Shown here: in pieces, positions 1 through 7,795 of the stretch
Numbering within the stretch: position 1 is the first letter of the stretch
Layout of the letters: every line of letters starts with the position of its first letter
Origin: Aquificota bacterium
Lineage (GTDB): Bacteria > Aquificota > Aquificia > Aquificales > Hydrogenothermaceae
Assembly: GCA_013153235.1 (NCBI GenBank)
Contig: JAADEU010000023.1
Location: forward strand, 1-30,228
Direction of reading: 5' to 3'
DNA: 30,228 nt
Program-made: the position numbers and the translations under genes
The notes under the pieces: generated by a model
Seen by the model: the letters and a program-made list of their open reading frames with translations, nothing else
What the model was told of the DNA's origin: nothing
Database searches by the model: none

Positions 1-116
1 TGTTCAAACCCAGACGGTGCCATATGCCTTATCTCCCCATCTATGATTTCATAACTCCCCTCTGGAAGTCTGTTTATGTCTTCATAGGTAAGCTTTTTCT
101 TTTCCAGGGTTATCAT
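1..116 (-). CDS. Uma2-family (DUF820) putative nuclease, N-terminal fragment
   Basis: Only the first 38 codons lie in the window; the gene runs off the left edge. It starts at an ATG (114-116) with a good AAGGTGG ribosome-binding site just upstream. The visible residues LTYEDINRLPEGSYEIIDGE, followed by a Met-Ala-Pro-Ser stretch, match the opening of Uma2/DUF820 proteins, where 'T.eey..LPe...yElidGel..M.PpS' precedes a PD-(D/E)XK-like fold. These proteins are common in Aquificota and cyanobacteria. Their cellular role is unsettled, and they are often called putative restriction-type endonucleases. The catalytic Asp and Glu/Lys residues would lie outside the window. It follows hflX by 49 bases on the same strand and may be cotranscribed with it. 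Confidence 0.7.
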   Translation of the reverse strand, partial: MITLEKKKLTYEDINRLPEGSYEIIDGEIRHMAPSGFE

Positions 117-165
117 TTTCTTCCACCTTCCTTTAGACTAAAAATAATGCGTGGGCAGGTGGTAT

Positions 166-1284
166 TCAAGATGCAGGAATTGTTTCTTTCTGTACAGCGT
201 ATTTTTTGAGGACTTCATGGAGTCTGTCCAGATTCCACCCTTCCTTTGTTGAGATAATCACACTCTCCCTGTCACCGGAAAGCATAGTGGCATCACTGTC
301 TTCCAGATATTCCGGTGAGGGTATAACCATATCTATTTTATTCAGAACAAGTACCTGTGGCTTTGTGTGAACCTTTATCTTTTTCAATATACTGTCAACA
401 CTTTCCACCTTTTCTGTCCAGTTTTCGTCGGATATATCAACAACGTGGAGTATCAGGTCTGCCTCTTCCACCTCCTCCAGCGTTGCCATAAAGGCCTCCA
501 TTATCTCCTGGGGCATGTCACTTACAAAGCCTACCGTATCCGTGATTACGATTTTTTTGTTTATATCGGGAAAAACCATATAGGATGTTTTGGTATCAAG
601 TGTTGCAAACAGCTGCTCAGAGATAAATGTCTCTCTCTTGGTCAGTCTGTTGAGCAGACTTGATTTTCCTGCGCTTGTGTAGCCAATAAGGGCTACCCTG
701 AATATATCAGGATTTTTATTTCTCCATTTTCTCTGCTGGTACCTCTGTTTTTTTATGTACTCCAGTTCCTTTTTTATCCTTGCGATTCTATCTTTGATTG
801 TTCTGACCTTTATCTCACCGAGCTTTTCACCGGCTCCCCTTGTTTTCATACCACCACCTATTCTGGAAAGTGCCTTACCCTTCTGTCCATAAACCCTGGG
901 GAGCTGGTGCTGTAGCGTTGCCAGTTCTACCTGGAGTTTTGCCTGTCTGGTTTTTGCCCTTTCGGAAAAGATAGAGAGTATAAGGTCTGTTCTGTCCAGA
1001 ACCTTTGTGTCTGTTATATTTTCAATATTGGTAATCTGTACAGGAGTGAGCTCTGCATCAAAAACGATGGTATCGGCCTCAATGCCCTCAGCCAGTTCTT
1101 TAAGCTGTTTTGCCTTTCCCCTGCCTATATAGGTGGCCGGGTCAGGAACCGGCCTGTTTTGATAAAGTTTACCCAGTGTCTTACCGTTTAAGGCCTCTAC
1201 AAGCCCTTCAAGCTCCTGAAGTGAGTATTTCAGGTCTTTCTCTGTACGGTCTCTGGTTTTTACTCCAACTAAAATTGCTCTCAT
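166..1284 (-). CDS. hflX: GTPase HflX
   Basis: HflX is a ribosome-associated GTPase that binds the 50S subunit and splits or rescues stalled ribosomes under stress. The 372-residue protein has the HflX N-terminal domain (about 1-160, with the glycine-rich GRGKAKQL and GGGMKTRGAGEKL segments), a coiled-coil linker (about 160-190) and a G domain. The G domain shows G1 GYTSAGKSS, G3 DTVGF and G4 NKID. The length is normal for the family. The start is ATG, 21 bases after the hfq stop and in the same frame. No clear Shine-Dalgarno sequence precedes it; a 12-bp palindrome, GAATATATATTC, sits there instead. It is the last gene of miaA-hfq-hflX, the order also known from Proteobacteria, and probably depends on upstream transcription. 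Confidence 0.95.
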   Translation of the reverse strand: MRAILVGVKTRDRTEKDLKYSLQELEGLVEALNGKTLGKLYQNRPVPDPATYIGRGKAKQLKELAEGIEADTIVFDAELTPVQITNIENITDTKVLDRTDLILSIFSERAKTRQAKLQVELATLQHQLPRVYGQKGKALSRIGGGMKTRGAGEKLGEIKVRTIKDRIARIKKELEYIKKQRYQQRKWRNKNPDIFRVALIGYTSAGKSSLLNRLTKRETFISEQLFATLDTKTSYMVFPDINKKIVITDTVGFVSDMPQEIMEAFMATLEEVEEADLILHVVDISDENWTEKVESVDSILKKIKVHTKPQVLVLNKIDMVIPSPEYLEDSDATMLSGDRESVIISTKEGWNLDRLHEVLKKYAVQKETIPAS

Positions 1285-1305
1285 ACGGCAGAATATATAT
1301 TCATT

Positions 1306-1497
1306 TTAAGTTTCTGCAACAATGGTACTTATGGCATGCTTATAAACAAGCTGTTTTTCCCCGTTAACATCAATAAGAATAGTAAACTGGTCGGAAGCAA
1401 GGATTTTACCTGTGATTCTTGTACCCCTTGTAAGGTAAATTACAACCTCTTTGCCCTCTTCTTTAAGTTCTTCAAGGAGCTCATCCTGTATGTTCAT
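1306..1497 (-). CDS. hfq: RNA chaperone Hfq, short form
   Basis: Hfq is an Sm-like hexameric RNA chaperone that pairs small RNAs with mRNAs. This 63-residue version keeps the Sm1 core (EVVIYLTRGTRITGKI then SDQFTILID) and the Sm2 signature YKHAIST, which forms part of the U-rich RNA pocket. It is shorter than usual at both ends: the N-terminal helix is acidic (ELLEELKEEGKE), and there is no C-terminal tail. The start is supported by a strong GGAGG six bases upstream of ATG. That site lies inside the end of miaA, which hfq overlaps by 17 bases, so the two are probably translationally coupled. The unusual acidic N-terminal helix replaces the often basic or neutral one of proteobacterial Hfq. 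Confidence 0.93.
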   Translation of the reverse strand: MNIQDELLEELKEEGKEVVIYLTRGTRITGKILASDQFTILIDVNGEKQLVYKHAISTIVAET

Positions 1498-2422
1498 TTT
1501 GTTCCTCCGGTCTGTATTTTTTTATAATTGTATCTAAAACTGCAGACTTTGTATAGTTGCCTGCATCAATAAAATGCCAGTTTTCCCTTCCTGAGAACTT
1601 AGACCTGAATGTCCTCAGCTGTCTCTTTGCAAAATCCTTTGTGTTTTTGATGACCTGTTTTTTTGCTTCCTCCAGAGTTATCTTCCCCCTGATATAAGGG
1701 ATAATTTCCTTGTAGCCGATTGCCTGTTTTGCGGTAAGGGATTTTTCATAACCCATATCCATCAGCCTTTTAACCTCCTCAACAAGCCCCTTTTCAAACA
1801 TCTTTTCCACCCTTTTTTCAATCCTGTCCATCAGCTCATCCCTGTTTCTCTCCAGCACAAATCCCACAAAATCGTATCTTTTCTGGCTGAACCGGTGCTT
1901 TTGCTGGAAGTAGGAAAACGGCTTTCCTGTAAGCTCGTACACTTCCAGTGCTCTGACTATTCTTTTCAGGTCGTTGGGATGAATCTTCTGTGCATACAGG
2001 GAATCAACCTCCTGCAATCTGCTGTACAGTACCTGTGGTTCCTGCTGGTAAAGCCTTTTCCTTAGATTCCAGTCTGATGGAGGGGCATCTGTCAGTCCGT
2101 ACAGAAGCGCCTGTATGTACAGCCATGTCCCTCCGACAACAACAGGAACCTTACCACGCCCTGTAACCTCTTCTATTTTTCTGTCAGCCAGCTGGATAAA
2201 CTCCTTTACAGAGAAATCCCTGGAAGGCTCAACAATATCAATCAGATGGTGGGGTACTCCCTTCATTTCTTCAGGTGAGGGTTTTGCCGTTCCTATATCC
2301 ATATACCTGTAAACCATCATGGAATCTGCACTGATTACCTCTCCGTTTAAAAGCCGTGCCACCTCAATACCCAGCTCTGTTTTACCTGTTGCCGTTGTAC
2401 CTGTAATGACAATAAGTCTCAT
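1481..2422 (-). CDS. miaA: tRNA dimethylallyltransferase MiaA
   Basis: MiaA transfers a dimethylallyl group from DMAPP to the N6 of A37 in tRNAs that read UNN codons. The P-loop GTTATGKTEL is near the N-terminus, followed by the conserved 'ISADSMMVYRYMDIGTAKPS' segment, which binds the substrate adenine, and VVVGGTWLY. KQAIGYKEI lies near the C-terminus, and the roughly 313-residue length is normal. A GTG six bases further upstream is also in frame, but the AGGA box has normal spacing (7 bases) only to the ATG at 2420-2422, so that start is preferred. It is the first gene of the miaA-hfq-hflX cluster and is divergent from the IclR regulator, with about 70 bases between them. Confidence 0.95.
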   Translation of the reverse strand: MRLIVITGTTATGKTELGIEVARLLNGEVISADSMMVYRYMDIGTAKPSPEEMKGVPHHLIDIVEPSRDFSVKEFIQLADRKIEEVTGRGKVPVVVGGTWLYIQALLYGLTDAPPSDWNLRKRLYQQEPQVLYSRLQEVDSLYAQKIHPNDLKRIVRALEVYELTGKPFSYFQQKHRFSQKRYDFVGFVLERNRDELMDRIEKRVEKMFEKGLVEEVKRLMDMGYEKSLTAKQAIGYKEIIPYIRGKITLEEAKKQVIKNTKDFAKRQLRTFRSKFSGRENWHFIDAGNYTKSAVLDTIIKKYRPEEQNEHTG

Positions 2423-2493
2423 TTTCACATCCTGGATTTTTGTTTTGGTATAAAATATACGAAAAATATAAAAAATTTCACAGAAGGATTATT

Positions 2494-3156
2494 ATGAAAA
2501 AGAAAGGTGCAAAAACATCTATAGAAAAAGCTCTTGACCTGATTGAAACCCTGAAAGAAAAGGACAACCTGGGGGTCACAGAGCTCAGTGGAATCCTGGG
2601 CCTCAACAAAAACAACGTTTTTAGAATACTTGCAACCCTTGAGGTAAAAGGGGTTATAGAACAGGACAGGGAAACAGGTCATTACAAACTTGGTATGAAA
2701 CTCCTCTCATTAGAGTATGCATATATAAAAAACCTTCCATTTTTAAAAAAGGCAAAGCCCCTTATGAGGAATCTGAGGAACAGAACCCAGGAGAGTGTTT
2801 ACCTATCAATTCTGCATAAAGACTCTGTGGTTTACATCCACAGTGAGGAAACCAAAAGGTCAGTCCTGGTAAATTCCAGGATAGGCAGAAGATTCCCCGC
2901 CGAAAAAACAGCATCAGGAAGGGCAATACTGAAAGGGAAGAAGGAAAAGGGATTTTTCATTGAGGAGGATATAGAGGGAGCGGAACCTGAGGTCAGTGAA
3001 ATTGCAACTGTGATAAGGGATGATACCGGCCAGCCTATTGCATCTATTTCCATCATTGCACCCTCTGTAAGATTCCAGAAGGAAGACAGGGGATACCTTG
3101 AAAAACTACTTCTGGAAACCGGAGAGAAGATAACAGAAGAGATTGAGAAGTTATAG
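2494..3156 (+). CDS. IclR-family transcriptional regulator
   Basis: This is a 220-residue DNA-binding regulator. The N-terminal winged helix-turn-helix (about 10-70) shows 'LGVTELSGILGLNKNNVFRI' followed by LEVKGVIEQD. It is followed by an IclR effector-binding domain with the typical VYLSILHKDSVVYIH strand and a 'RRFPAEKTASGRAIL' segment. A longer frame opens at 2440, but the ATG at 2494 has a GAAGGA site at good spacing, and the extra residues look unlike the family. The effector domain is somewhat shorter than usual between its central strand and the 'PIASISIIAPSVRF' strand. The target and ligand cannot be read from the sequence. Its stop is nested against the lptD stop (6-base convergent overlap), so no intergenic terminator is possible. 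Confidence 0.9.
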   Translation: MKKKGAKTSIEKALDLIETLKEKDNLGVTELSGILGLNKNNVFRILATLEVKGVIEQDRETGHYKLGMKLLSLEYAYIKNLPFLKKAKPLMRNLRNRTQESVYLSILHKDSVVYIHSEETKRSVLVNSRIGRRFPAEKTASGRAILKGKKEKGFFIEEDIEGAEPEVSEIATVIRDDTGQPIASISIIAPSVRFQKEDRGYLEKLLLETGEKITEEIEKL

Positions 3157-5190
3157 CGTTCTGCTGACAAAGGGCAGTTTTATATCAGCCCTGAGGATAT
3201 TTATGTAAAAGTATATTGACCGGAACGTCTGTCCTGTAACCCTGTTATAATCCTCTTTATAAGTGACCCTCAAGCGCCAGCATTTTCTGTTCAGTGTGAA
3301 GTTTGCCGTTTTTCTCTGGACATAACCGTATTTTATGTTGCTGAGTACCGATGCAGACAGGGATATTTCTTTGTAAGAGATGGTGAGGCTGTTGTTTATC
3401 TGGTTTATCGTTGAGGTTCCTGCAAAGAGACCCCTGTCGTAAGAGTGGTAAACGGTGTATCTGAGCCAGCCTGCCAGGGGTAGGGAAAAGGAAGTTATGG
3501 ACCTGACAATCTGGTTAAAATAGAAGTCGTAATACAGGGTGTTTTCACCTGAAAAGCCGTCTATGGAAAAGTAAAATCTATTTTTAAACGGCTTGTAGTA
3601 GCCTTTAAGCTCGTTGTTCCCCAGATAGTAAAAACCGTTCATTGTATAACCTGTTGAGACCTCCCACGAGAGGAAATTGGAGTCCCTGAAGTTCAGTATA
3701 TTAAACAGGGATACATCAACATCCTTGGTTGCATTTATCCTGTCTTCCCTGTCAAAAAAAGGCAGGTCCTCCTGATTTACTTTGGACACGTAGGTCAGCT
3801 TTATCTGGGGAATCACAGAATGGGTAAAGTCTGAATAGGATTTAAAAAATGTATATCTGATTCTGTCCTCGGCAGATAGCAGGTTTCTGGTGGGATTTTT
3901 GTCTGAAGGGGCATCGGCTGTGATGAAGTACCATGTGGAACGGGGAGAAAACCGGAAAAGGTTAGATATTCCACCTGTATTGGAGTAGTATTCAAGATTC
4001 AGTGTATTATCTGACCTGAATCCTGATGTTCCCTTTTCCCTGTAAAAATTTGTGTTTACAGACAGAAAATCTATGTAAAAGGGCAGTTGTTCAAAGGGTT
4101 TTATCTTCTTTATGTAGTACCTGATCTCAGGAAGTCTCTGTAGAGTTTCTTTATTTTCCATTCTTGTAAGATCGTAGAGAAAATCAAAGTTTATTTCAAG
4201 GGTGAAATACTTCTTGTCCATAAGGGCAAGGAGCTGCGTTTTTGTGTAAGATTTGTATCTGAGCCTTGTGGCGTTGTATATATCCTCAAAGAAGTATGGG
4301 TCACTGGGAATGTCGTAAATCAGGTATACATCGAACTCGTCGTAATGGAGGTCCGATTTACCGTAAATCCTCCATCTGTTTTTGAGGGGGGACATCTTTC
4401 TGCCTTCCCACCACTTACCAGGGCTGTCTTCATTAAACACAACAACATTCCCTGTAAAGTAGCTGTCAGACGATAAACGGTTTCTGTACTCCACATCAAG
4501 TCCTTTTCCCTGCTGATTTCTGTAATCAAATGTAAATGTCATATCCGAGTGACGGGTCAGAATCAGAAAAAACGGCTGGACATATTTGAAGTCATTATAA
4601 CTGTCGCTTCCTATTTCAGGGAACAGCAGGCCTGTCTTTCTCCCTGTTGCAGGATACGAAAAATAGGGGGAGTAAAACACAGGAAGACCGCAGAACTTTA
4701 GGGATACATTATAAAGCTCAACCCTGTCGTTTTTAATCAGAATACCTTTCTTTGTTTTTACAAACCAGTCGTACTGGTCAAATGAGCATGTGGAAAAATT
4801 CCCATCATAAAAATAGTACATGTTGCCATCCAGACGAACCTTCCTGGCCTTTATGTAATACCTTTTTTCTATCACACCCTCTACCTGATAAAACTCCCCC
4901 CTGTCACCTTTTTCGTTAATCCATCCCTCCTTTCCTCTGATATCCATCCTGTCTGTTTTAAGGCTTATATTTCCATACAGGAAAATCTTTTTATTTTTCT
5001 GGTCGTAGACTATTTTGTCCGCTTTCAGGATACTGTTTTTGTACTTTACGACCACATTGCCTTCTGCAATTACCTCCCCTGAGGGGGATTTCTGGATATT
5101 TTCAGCTTCTATGGAAACAGGTATCTTTCCAAAGGACAGACCTGCCAGTATGAACAAACAGAGAAAAACTGTTATTATAATCTTGCCCAA
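3151..5190 (-). CDS. lptD: LPS-assembly protein LptD (OstA/Imp)
   Basis: LptD is the outer-membrane beta-barrel that inserts lipopolysaccharide into the outer leaflet together with LptE. The protein has a signal peptide (about 1-21), an OstA/LptA-like beta-jellyroll domain (about 24-125, 'IEAENIQKSPSGEVIAEGNV') and a large barrel domain. Between them is the family signature 'YPATGRKTGLLFPEIGSDS'. A pair of cysteines flanks the junction (STCSFD and LKFCGLP). The 679-residue length is within the family range. The start is TTG (5188-5190) preceded by GGGGA; no ATG fits the signal peptide. It is divergent from rbgA with a short gap. Together with lpxD, bamA and lolCD elsewhere in the window it shows an LPS-bearing cell. 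Confidence 0.92.
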   Translation of the reverse strand: MGKIIITVFLCLFILAGLSFGKIPVSIEAENIQKSPSGEVIAEGNVVVKYKNSILKADKIVYDQKNKKIFLYGNISLKTDRMDIRGKEGWINEKGDRGEFYQVEGVIEKRYYIKARKVRLDGNMYYFYDGNFSTCSFDQYDWFVKTKKGILIKNDRVELYNVSLKFCGLPVFYSPYFSYPATGRKTGLLFPEIGSDSYNDFKYVQPFFLILTRHSDMTFTFDYRNQQGKGLDVEYRNRLSSDSYFTGNVVVFNEDSPGKWWEGRKMSPLKNRWRIYGKSDLHYDEFDVYLIYDIPSDPYFFEDIYNATRLRYKSYTKTQLLALMDKKYFTLEINFDFLYDLTRMENKETLQRLPEIRYYIKKIKPFEQLPFYIDFLSVNTNFYREKGTSGFRSDNTLNLEYYSNTGGISNLFRFSPRSTWYFITADAPSDKNPTRNLLSAEDRIRYTFFKSYSDFTHSVIPQIKLTYVSKVNQEDLPFFDREDRINATKDVDVSLFNILNFRDSNFLSWEVSTGYTMNGFYYLGNNELKGYYKPFKNRFYFSIDGFSGENTLYYDFYFNQIVRSITSFSLPLAGWLRYTVYHSYDRGLFAGTSTINQINNSLTISYKEISLSASVLSNIKYGYVQRKTANFTLNRKCWRLRVTYKEDYNRVTGQTFRSIYFYINILRADIKLPFVSRTL

Positions 5191-5247
5191 AAACTTTCCC
5201 CGCCTTAAGTTGTAGGAATATTATTATAAATGATTTCGGAGACCGGA

Positions 5248-6027
5248 ATGGAAAAACCAAGGGAATGGCTCAGGGAAAAAAGTATTGCAAAAAAGATTTT
5301 ATCCGAAGCCAATGTGATATTTGAGGTTGTTGACAGTAGAATTCCCCAGGAAACCAGAAACAGCGTCATAGAACAGCTGGCAAAAGAGAGAAACAAAAGG
5401 CTGTACATCATAATGAACAAGGCAGACCTGGTACCGTCTGACTTTCTTAAAGAGGCAAAGAAAAAGCTGGAGAAAGAGTATCCGGTCATTGTGTTCTCAG
5501 CACACAGAAATACAGGAAAAAGGGAACTTATGAATCTGATAAAAGAGCTCTCAAAAGAGAAAAAACTGATAAAAATAGGTGTCCTTGGATATCCCAATGT
5601 TGGCAAGTCCTCCCTGATTAACTCACTGAAAAGAAAAAAAGTGGCAACCACATCACCAAAACCTGGAATGACAAGGGGAGAAAAACTGATAAAGCTCCAC
5701 AACAACGTTTATCTGATTGATACCCCGGGAATTATAACCCTTGAATTCCAGGATGACCTTGCCCTGAAGGGTTCATGGATACCTGAAAAACTGGAGCAGC
5801 CTGTTGAGGTTGCGGTTAAACTCCTGTCAAAAATCATTGAGCATAGACCAGAGGCTTTAAAGGAAGCTTACAGAGTAGAACCTTCCGACGACCCTCTGGA
5901 GATGCTACACAGAATCGGTGAAAAGCTGAACTACAGGATAAAAGGTGGAGGGATAGACCTGGATAGAACAGCAAAAAAGGTTCTCTGGGACTGGATTAAG
6001 GGACATATAAAGGCTTACTGGCTTTAG
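5248..6027 (+). CDS. rbgA: Ribosome biogenesis GTPase RbgA/YlqF
   Basis: This is a circularly permuted GTPase that acts in late 50S subunit assembly. The G motifs appear in the permuted order: G4 MNKADLV, then G1 GYPNVGKSSLINSL, then G3 DTPGI. A C-terminal ANTAR-like RNA-binding helical region follows (LEMLHRIGEKLN, GGGIDLDRTAKKVLWDW). The frame opens at 5230, but the ATG at 5248 has CGGAG six bases upstream, giving 259 residues, close to the family norm. A TATTATAAAT stretch before the gene could act as a -10 box. The gene ends in a 4-base convergent overlap with the PilZ gene. Confidence 0.92.
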   Translation: MEKPREWLREKSIAKKILSEANVIFEVVDSRIPQETRNSVIEQLAKERNKRLYIIMNKADLVPSDFLKEAKKKLEKEYPVIVFSAHRNTGKRELMNLIKELSKEKKLIKIGVLGYPNVGKSSLINSLKRKKVATTSPKPGMTRGEKLIKLHNNVYLIDTPGIITLEFQDDLALKGSWIPEKLEQPVEVAVKLLSKIIEHRPEALKEAYRVEPSDDPLEMLHRIGEKLNYRIKGGGIDLDRTAKKVLWDWIKGHIKAYWL

Positions 6028-6680
6028 CCTTTAAACAGGAATATCTTTTTGGCAATCTCCCTCTGTCTGTCCATTATGTATTTTGCTATTCTGTCCTGGT
6101 CCTTTGGTTTTACCTGGGTAAATTTTATACCTATTCTTTCAAAACCTTTACCGGCCTTCATTTTATAAACAATAATCCCTTTCAGCTTAAGGAACTCTCC
6201 CCTTATCCTGAGCATTATGTCGTACTCTTTGTTAACCTCAAGGTTCTTTACCCTGTCTTCAGGGGCCAGAATACCTATCCCCGCTTCACTTATATCCTCG
6301 GCAGACAGCTGAATTCCATTTATCATCACATCGACAGGGTCAGTTTCTGAAGTTTTCACCCTTACGTATGCCCTGTTCAGCTTTTTATCAAGGGCAAGGG
6401 AGGGAAAAGATGTGGCAATTTCCTTTTCGTCATAGGCTATCACAGTCAGGATGTAAACTTCCCCGTCTTTCTTAAAATACAGGTGCCTTGTTTCCCTCAG
6501 AGGGGGAATCAGTTTTTTATCTGACTTCCATATAATCTGTTCCAGAGACTCCTCAACCTCTTCCAGCTCCAGTACACCGTTTATAGGAACCTCTTCATAA
6601 AAGGCAACAACCTCTATCTTCTTCGTCTTCTTAAGCCAGCCAATAAGCTTCCATATAGATTTTGATTCTTCCTGTCCCAT
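6024..6680 (-). CDS. PilZ-domain c-di-GMP receptor
   Basis: This 218-residue cytoplasmic protein has a YcgR-like N-terminal domain (about 10-100) and a C-terminal PilZ domain (about 100-205). The two c-di-GMP-binding signatures are visible. The RxxxR arginines are in the NRAYVRV segment, and the D/NxSxxG motif reads DISEAGIG about 25 residues later. It should bind cyclic di-GMP and pass the signal to an unknown partner, classically flagellar motility, pili or exopolysaccharide. The ribosome-binding site is poor: AGGA lies only a base or so from the ATG. Only 27 bases separate it from the divergent dprA. An HD-GYP protein further along the window (27.5 kb) is a possible source of c-di-GMP control, but no link is shown. 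Confidence 0.87.
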   Translation of the reverse strand: MGQEESKSIWKLIGWLKKTKKIEVVAFYEEVPINGVLELEEVEESLEQIIWKSDKKLIPPLRETRHLYFKKDGEVYILTVIAYDEKEIATSFPSLALDKKLNRAYVRVKTSETDPVDVMINGIQLSAEDISEAGIGILAPEDRVKNLEVNKEYDIMLRIRGEFLKLKGIIVYKMKAGKGFERIGIKFTQVKPKDQDRIAKYIMDRQREIAKKIFLFKG

Positions 6681-6707
6681 ATCCTATATTAAATTTCGGA
6701 GGTAAAT

Positions 6708-7772
6708 ATGACTATTATAGACTATATAGAGATTTCTTTCATAAAAGGGCTCGGGAGCAGGAGAATAAAACAGATTTACGAAACGTTTGGCTGCGTCTCG
6801 GAGGTTCTGAAAGAACCTGAACTGCTGGTGGATTCCCTCGGTTATGGTATTTACAGGGCTGTAAAAAACAGACCTGAAAGTCTCAGATTAAAGGCAGAAG
6901 AGGAATATAGAAAGGCTGAAAAAATGGGAGCAGAAATTATAACCCTCGGCGATAGCAGATACCCTCAACTGCTGAAAGAGATACCGGACCCTCCACCATA
7001 CATTTATGTAAAGGGATATCTGCCTGAAGGTGATTTTATCTCTGTTGTTGGGAGCAGAAAGTTCTCCGGTTATGGGGAGGAGGTTACCAGAAAACTGGTT
7101 GATACACTTGTGGAAAATGGTATTGTGGTTGTTTCAGGCCTTGCAACAGGTATTGATTCTATAGCCCATTCAAGGTGTGTGGAAAAGGGAGGGCTGACAG
7201 TCGCCGTTCTGGGGAATGGAATAGACCTTATATTTCCCCCTGAAAATAGGAGGCTTTACAGCCGTATTCTGGACAGTGGAGCTGTTATATCAGAATTTCC
7301 TGTCGGAACCGTTGCAAGCAGATTCACATTTCCAAAAAGGAACAGAATCATAGCAGGACTGTCCACTGCCACCGTTGTGACAGAAGCCGGTGAAAAATCA
7401 GGAGCCCCGATAACAGCAGGACTTGCAAATGATTACGGTAGAACGGTATTTACCGTCCCGACAAATATAAATAACCCCTACGGAAAAGGGAATAACATAC
7501 TTTTGAAAGAGGGTGCCGTTCCCCTTACCCGGCCTGAGGATATATTTGAACACCTTCCGTATCTACTGAAAAGGAATGAAGAAAGTAATACCGCAAGCAG
7601 CCTTACACAGCTGGAAAAACAGATTCTGGGTCTGATTAATGAAGCTGTGCCCATCGATATCCTTGCTGAAAAAACAGGGATGGGTATAAGCGACCTTACT
7701 GTGGTTCTGTTTGAGATGGAGATGAAAGAGCTGATAAGAATAAAAGACGGTATGGTTTACAGGGGGATATAG
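6708..7772 (+). CDS. dprA: DNA-processing protein DprA (Smf)
   Basis: DprA binds incoming single-stranded DNA during natural transformation and loads RecA. The 354-residue protein has an N-terminal helix-hairpin-helix region (IKGLGSRRIKQIYETFG), a Rossmann-like core and a C-terminal winged-helix (DML1-like) domain from about 295. The core shows VVGSRKFSGYG, SGLATGIDSIAH, the 'VAVLGNGIDLIFPPENRRLY' stretch, 'FPKRNRIIAGLS' and EAGEKSGAPITA. All core motifs are intact, which suggests the lineage keeps transformation capacity. Start ATG has a strong CGGAGG site. The gene is monocistronic between the divergent PilZ gene and a convergent terminator. Confidence 0.95.
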   Translation: MTIIDYIEISFIKGLGSRRIKQIYETFGCVSEVLKEPELLVDSLGYGIYRAVKNRPESLRLKAEEEYRKAEKMGAEIITLGDSRYPQLLKEIPDPPPYIYVKGYLPEGDFISVVGSRKFSGYGEEVTRKLVDTLVENGIVVVSGLATGIDSIAHSRCVEKGGLTVAVLGNGIDLIFPPENRRLYSRILDSGAVISEFPVGTVASRFTFPKRNRIIAGLSTATVVTEAGEKSGAPITAGLANDYGRTVFTVPTNINNPYGKGNNILLKEGAVPLTRPEDIFEHLPYLLKRNEESNTASSLTQLEKQILGLINEAVPIDILAEKTGMGISDLTVVLFEMEMKELIRIKDGMVYRGI

Positions 7773-7794
7773 AAAGGGGGTTAACCCCCTTCTG
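7771..7794. terminator. Bidirectional intrinsic terminator between dprA and pnp
   Basis: The perfect 14-base palindrome GGGGGTTAACCCCC is flanked by AGAAA and TTCT, which extend the stem with one bulged A. It lies exactly between the stops of two convergent genes, dprA and pnp. T-rich bases follow on the plus side (TTCTGTTTATT), and a weaker T/A tract follows on the minus side. The TTAA loop is short but usual for a terminator. Confidence 0.75.
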
Positions 7795-7795
7795 T

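Noticed and set aside
2440..2493. Longer N-terminus for the IclR regulator
   Set aside because: The 18 extra residues are A/T-driven (Lys/Tyr/Phe) and the downstream ATG has the better ribosome site.
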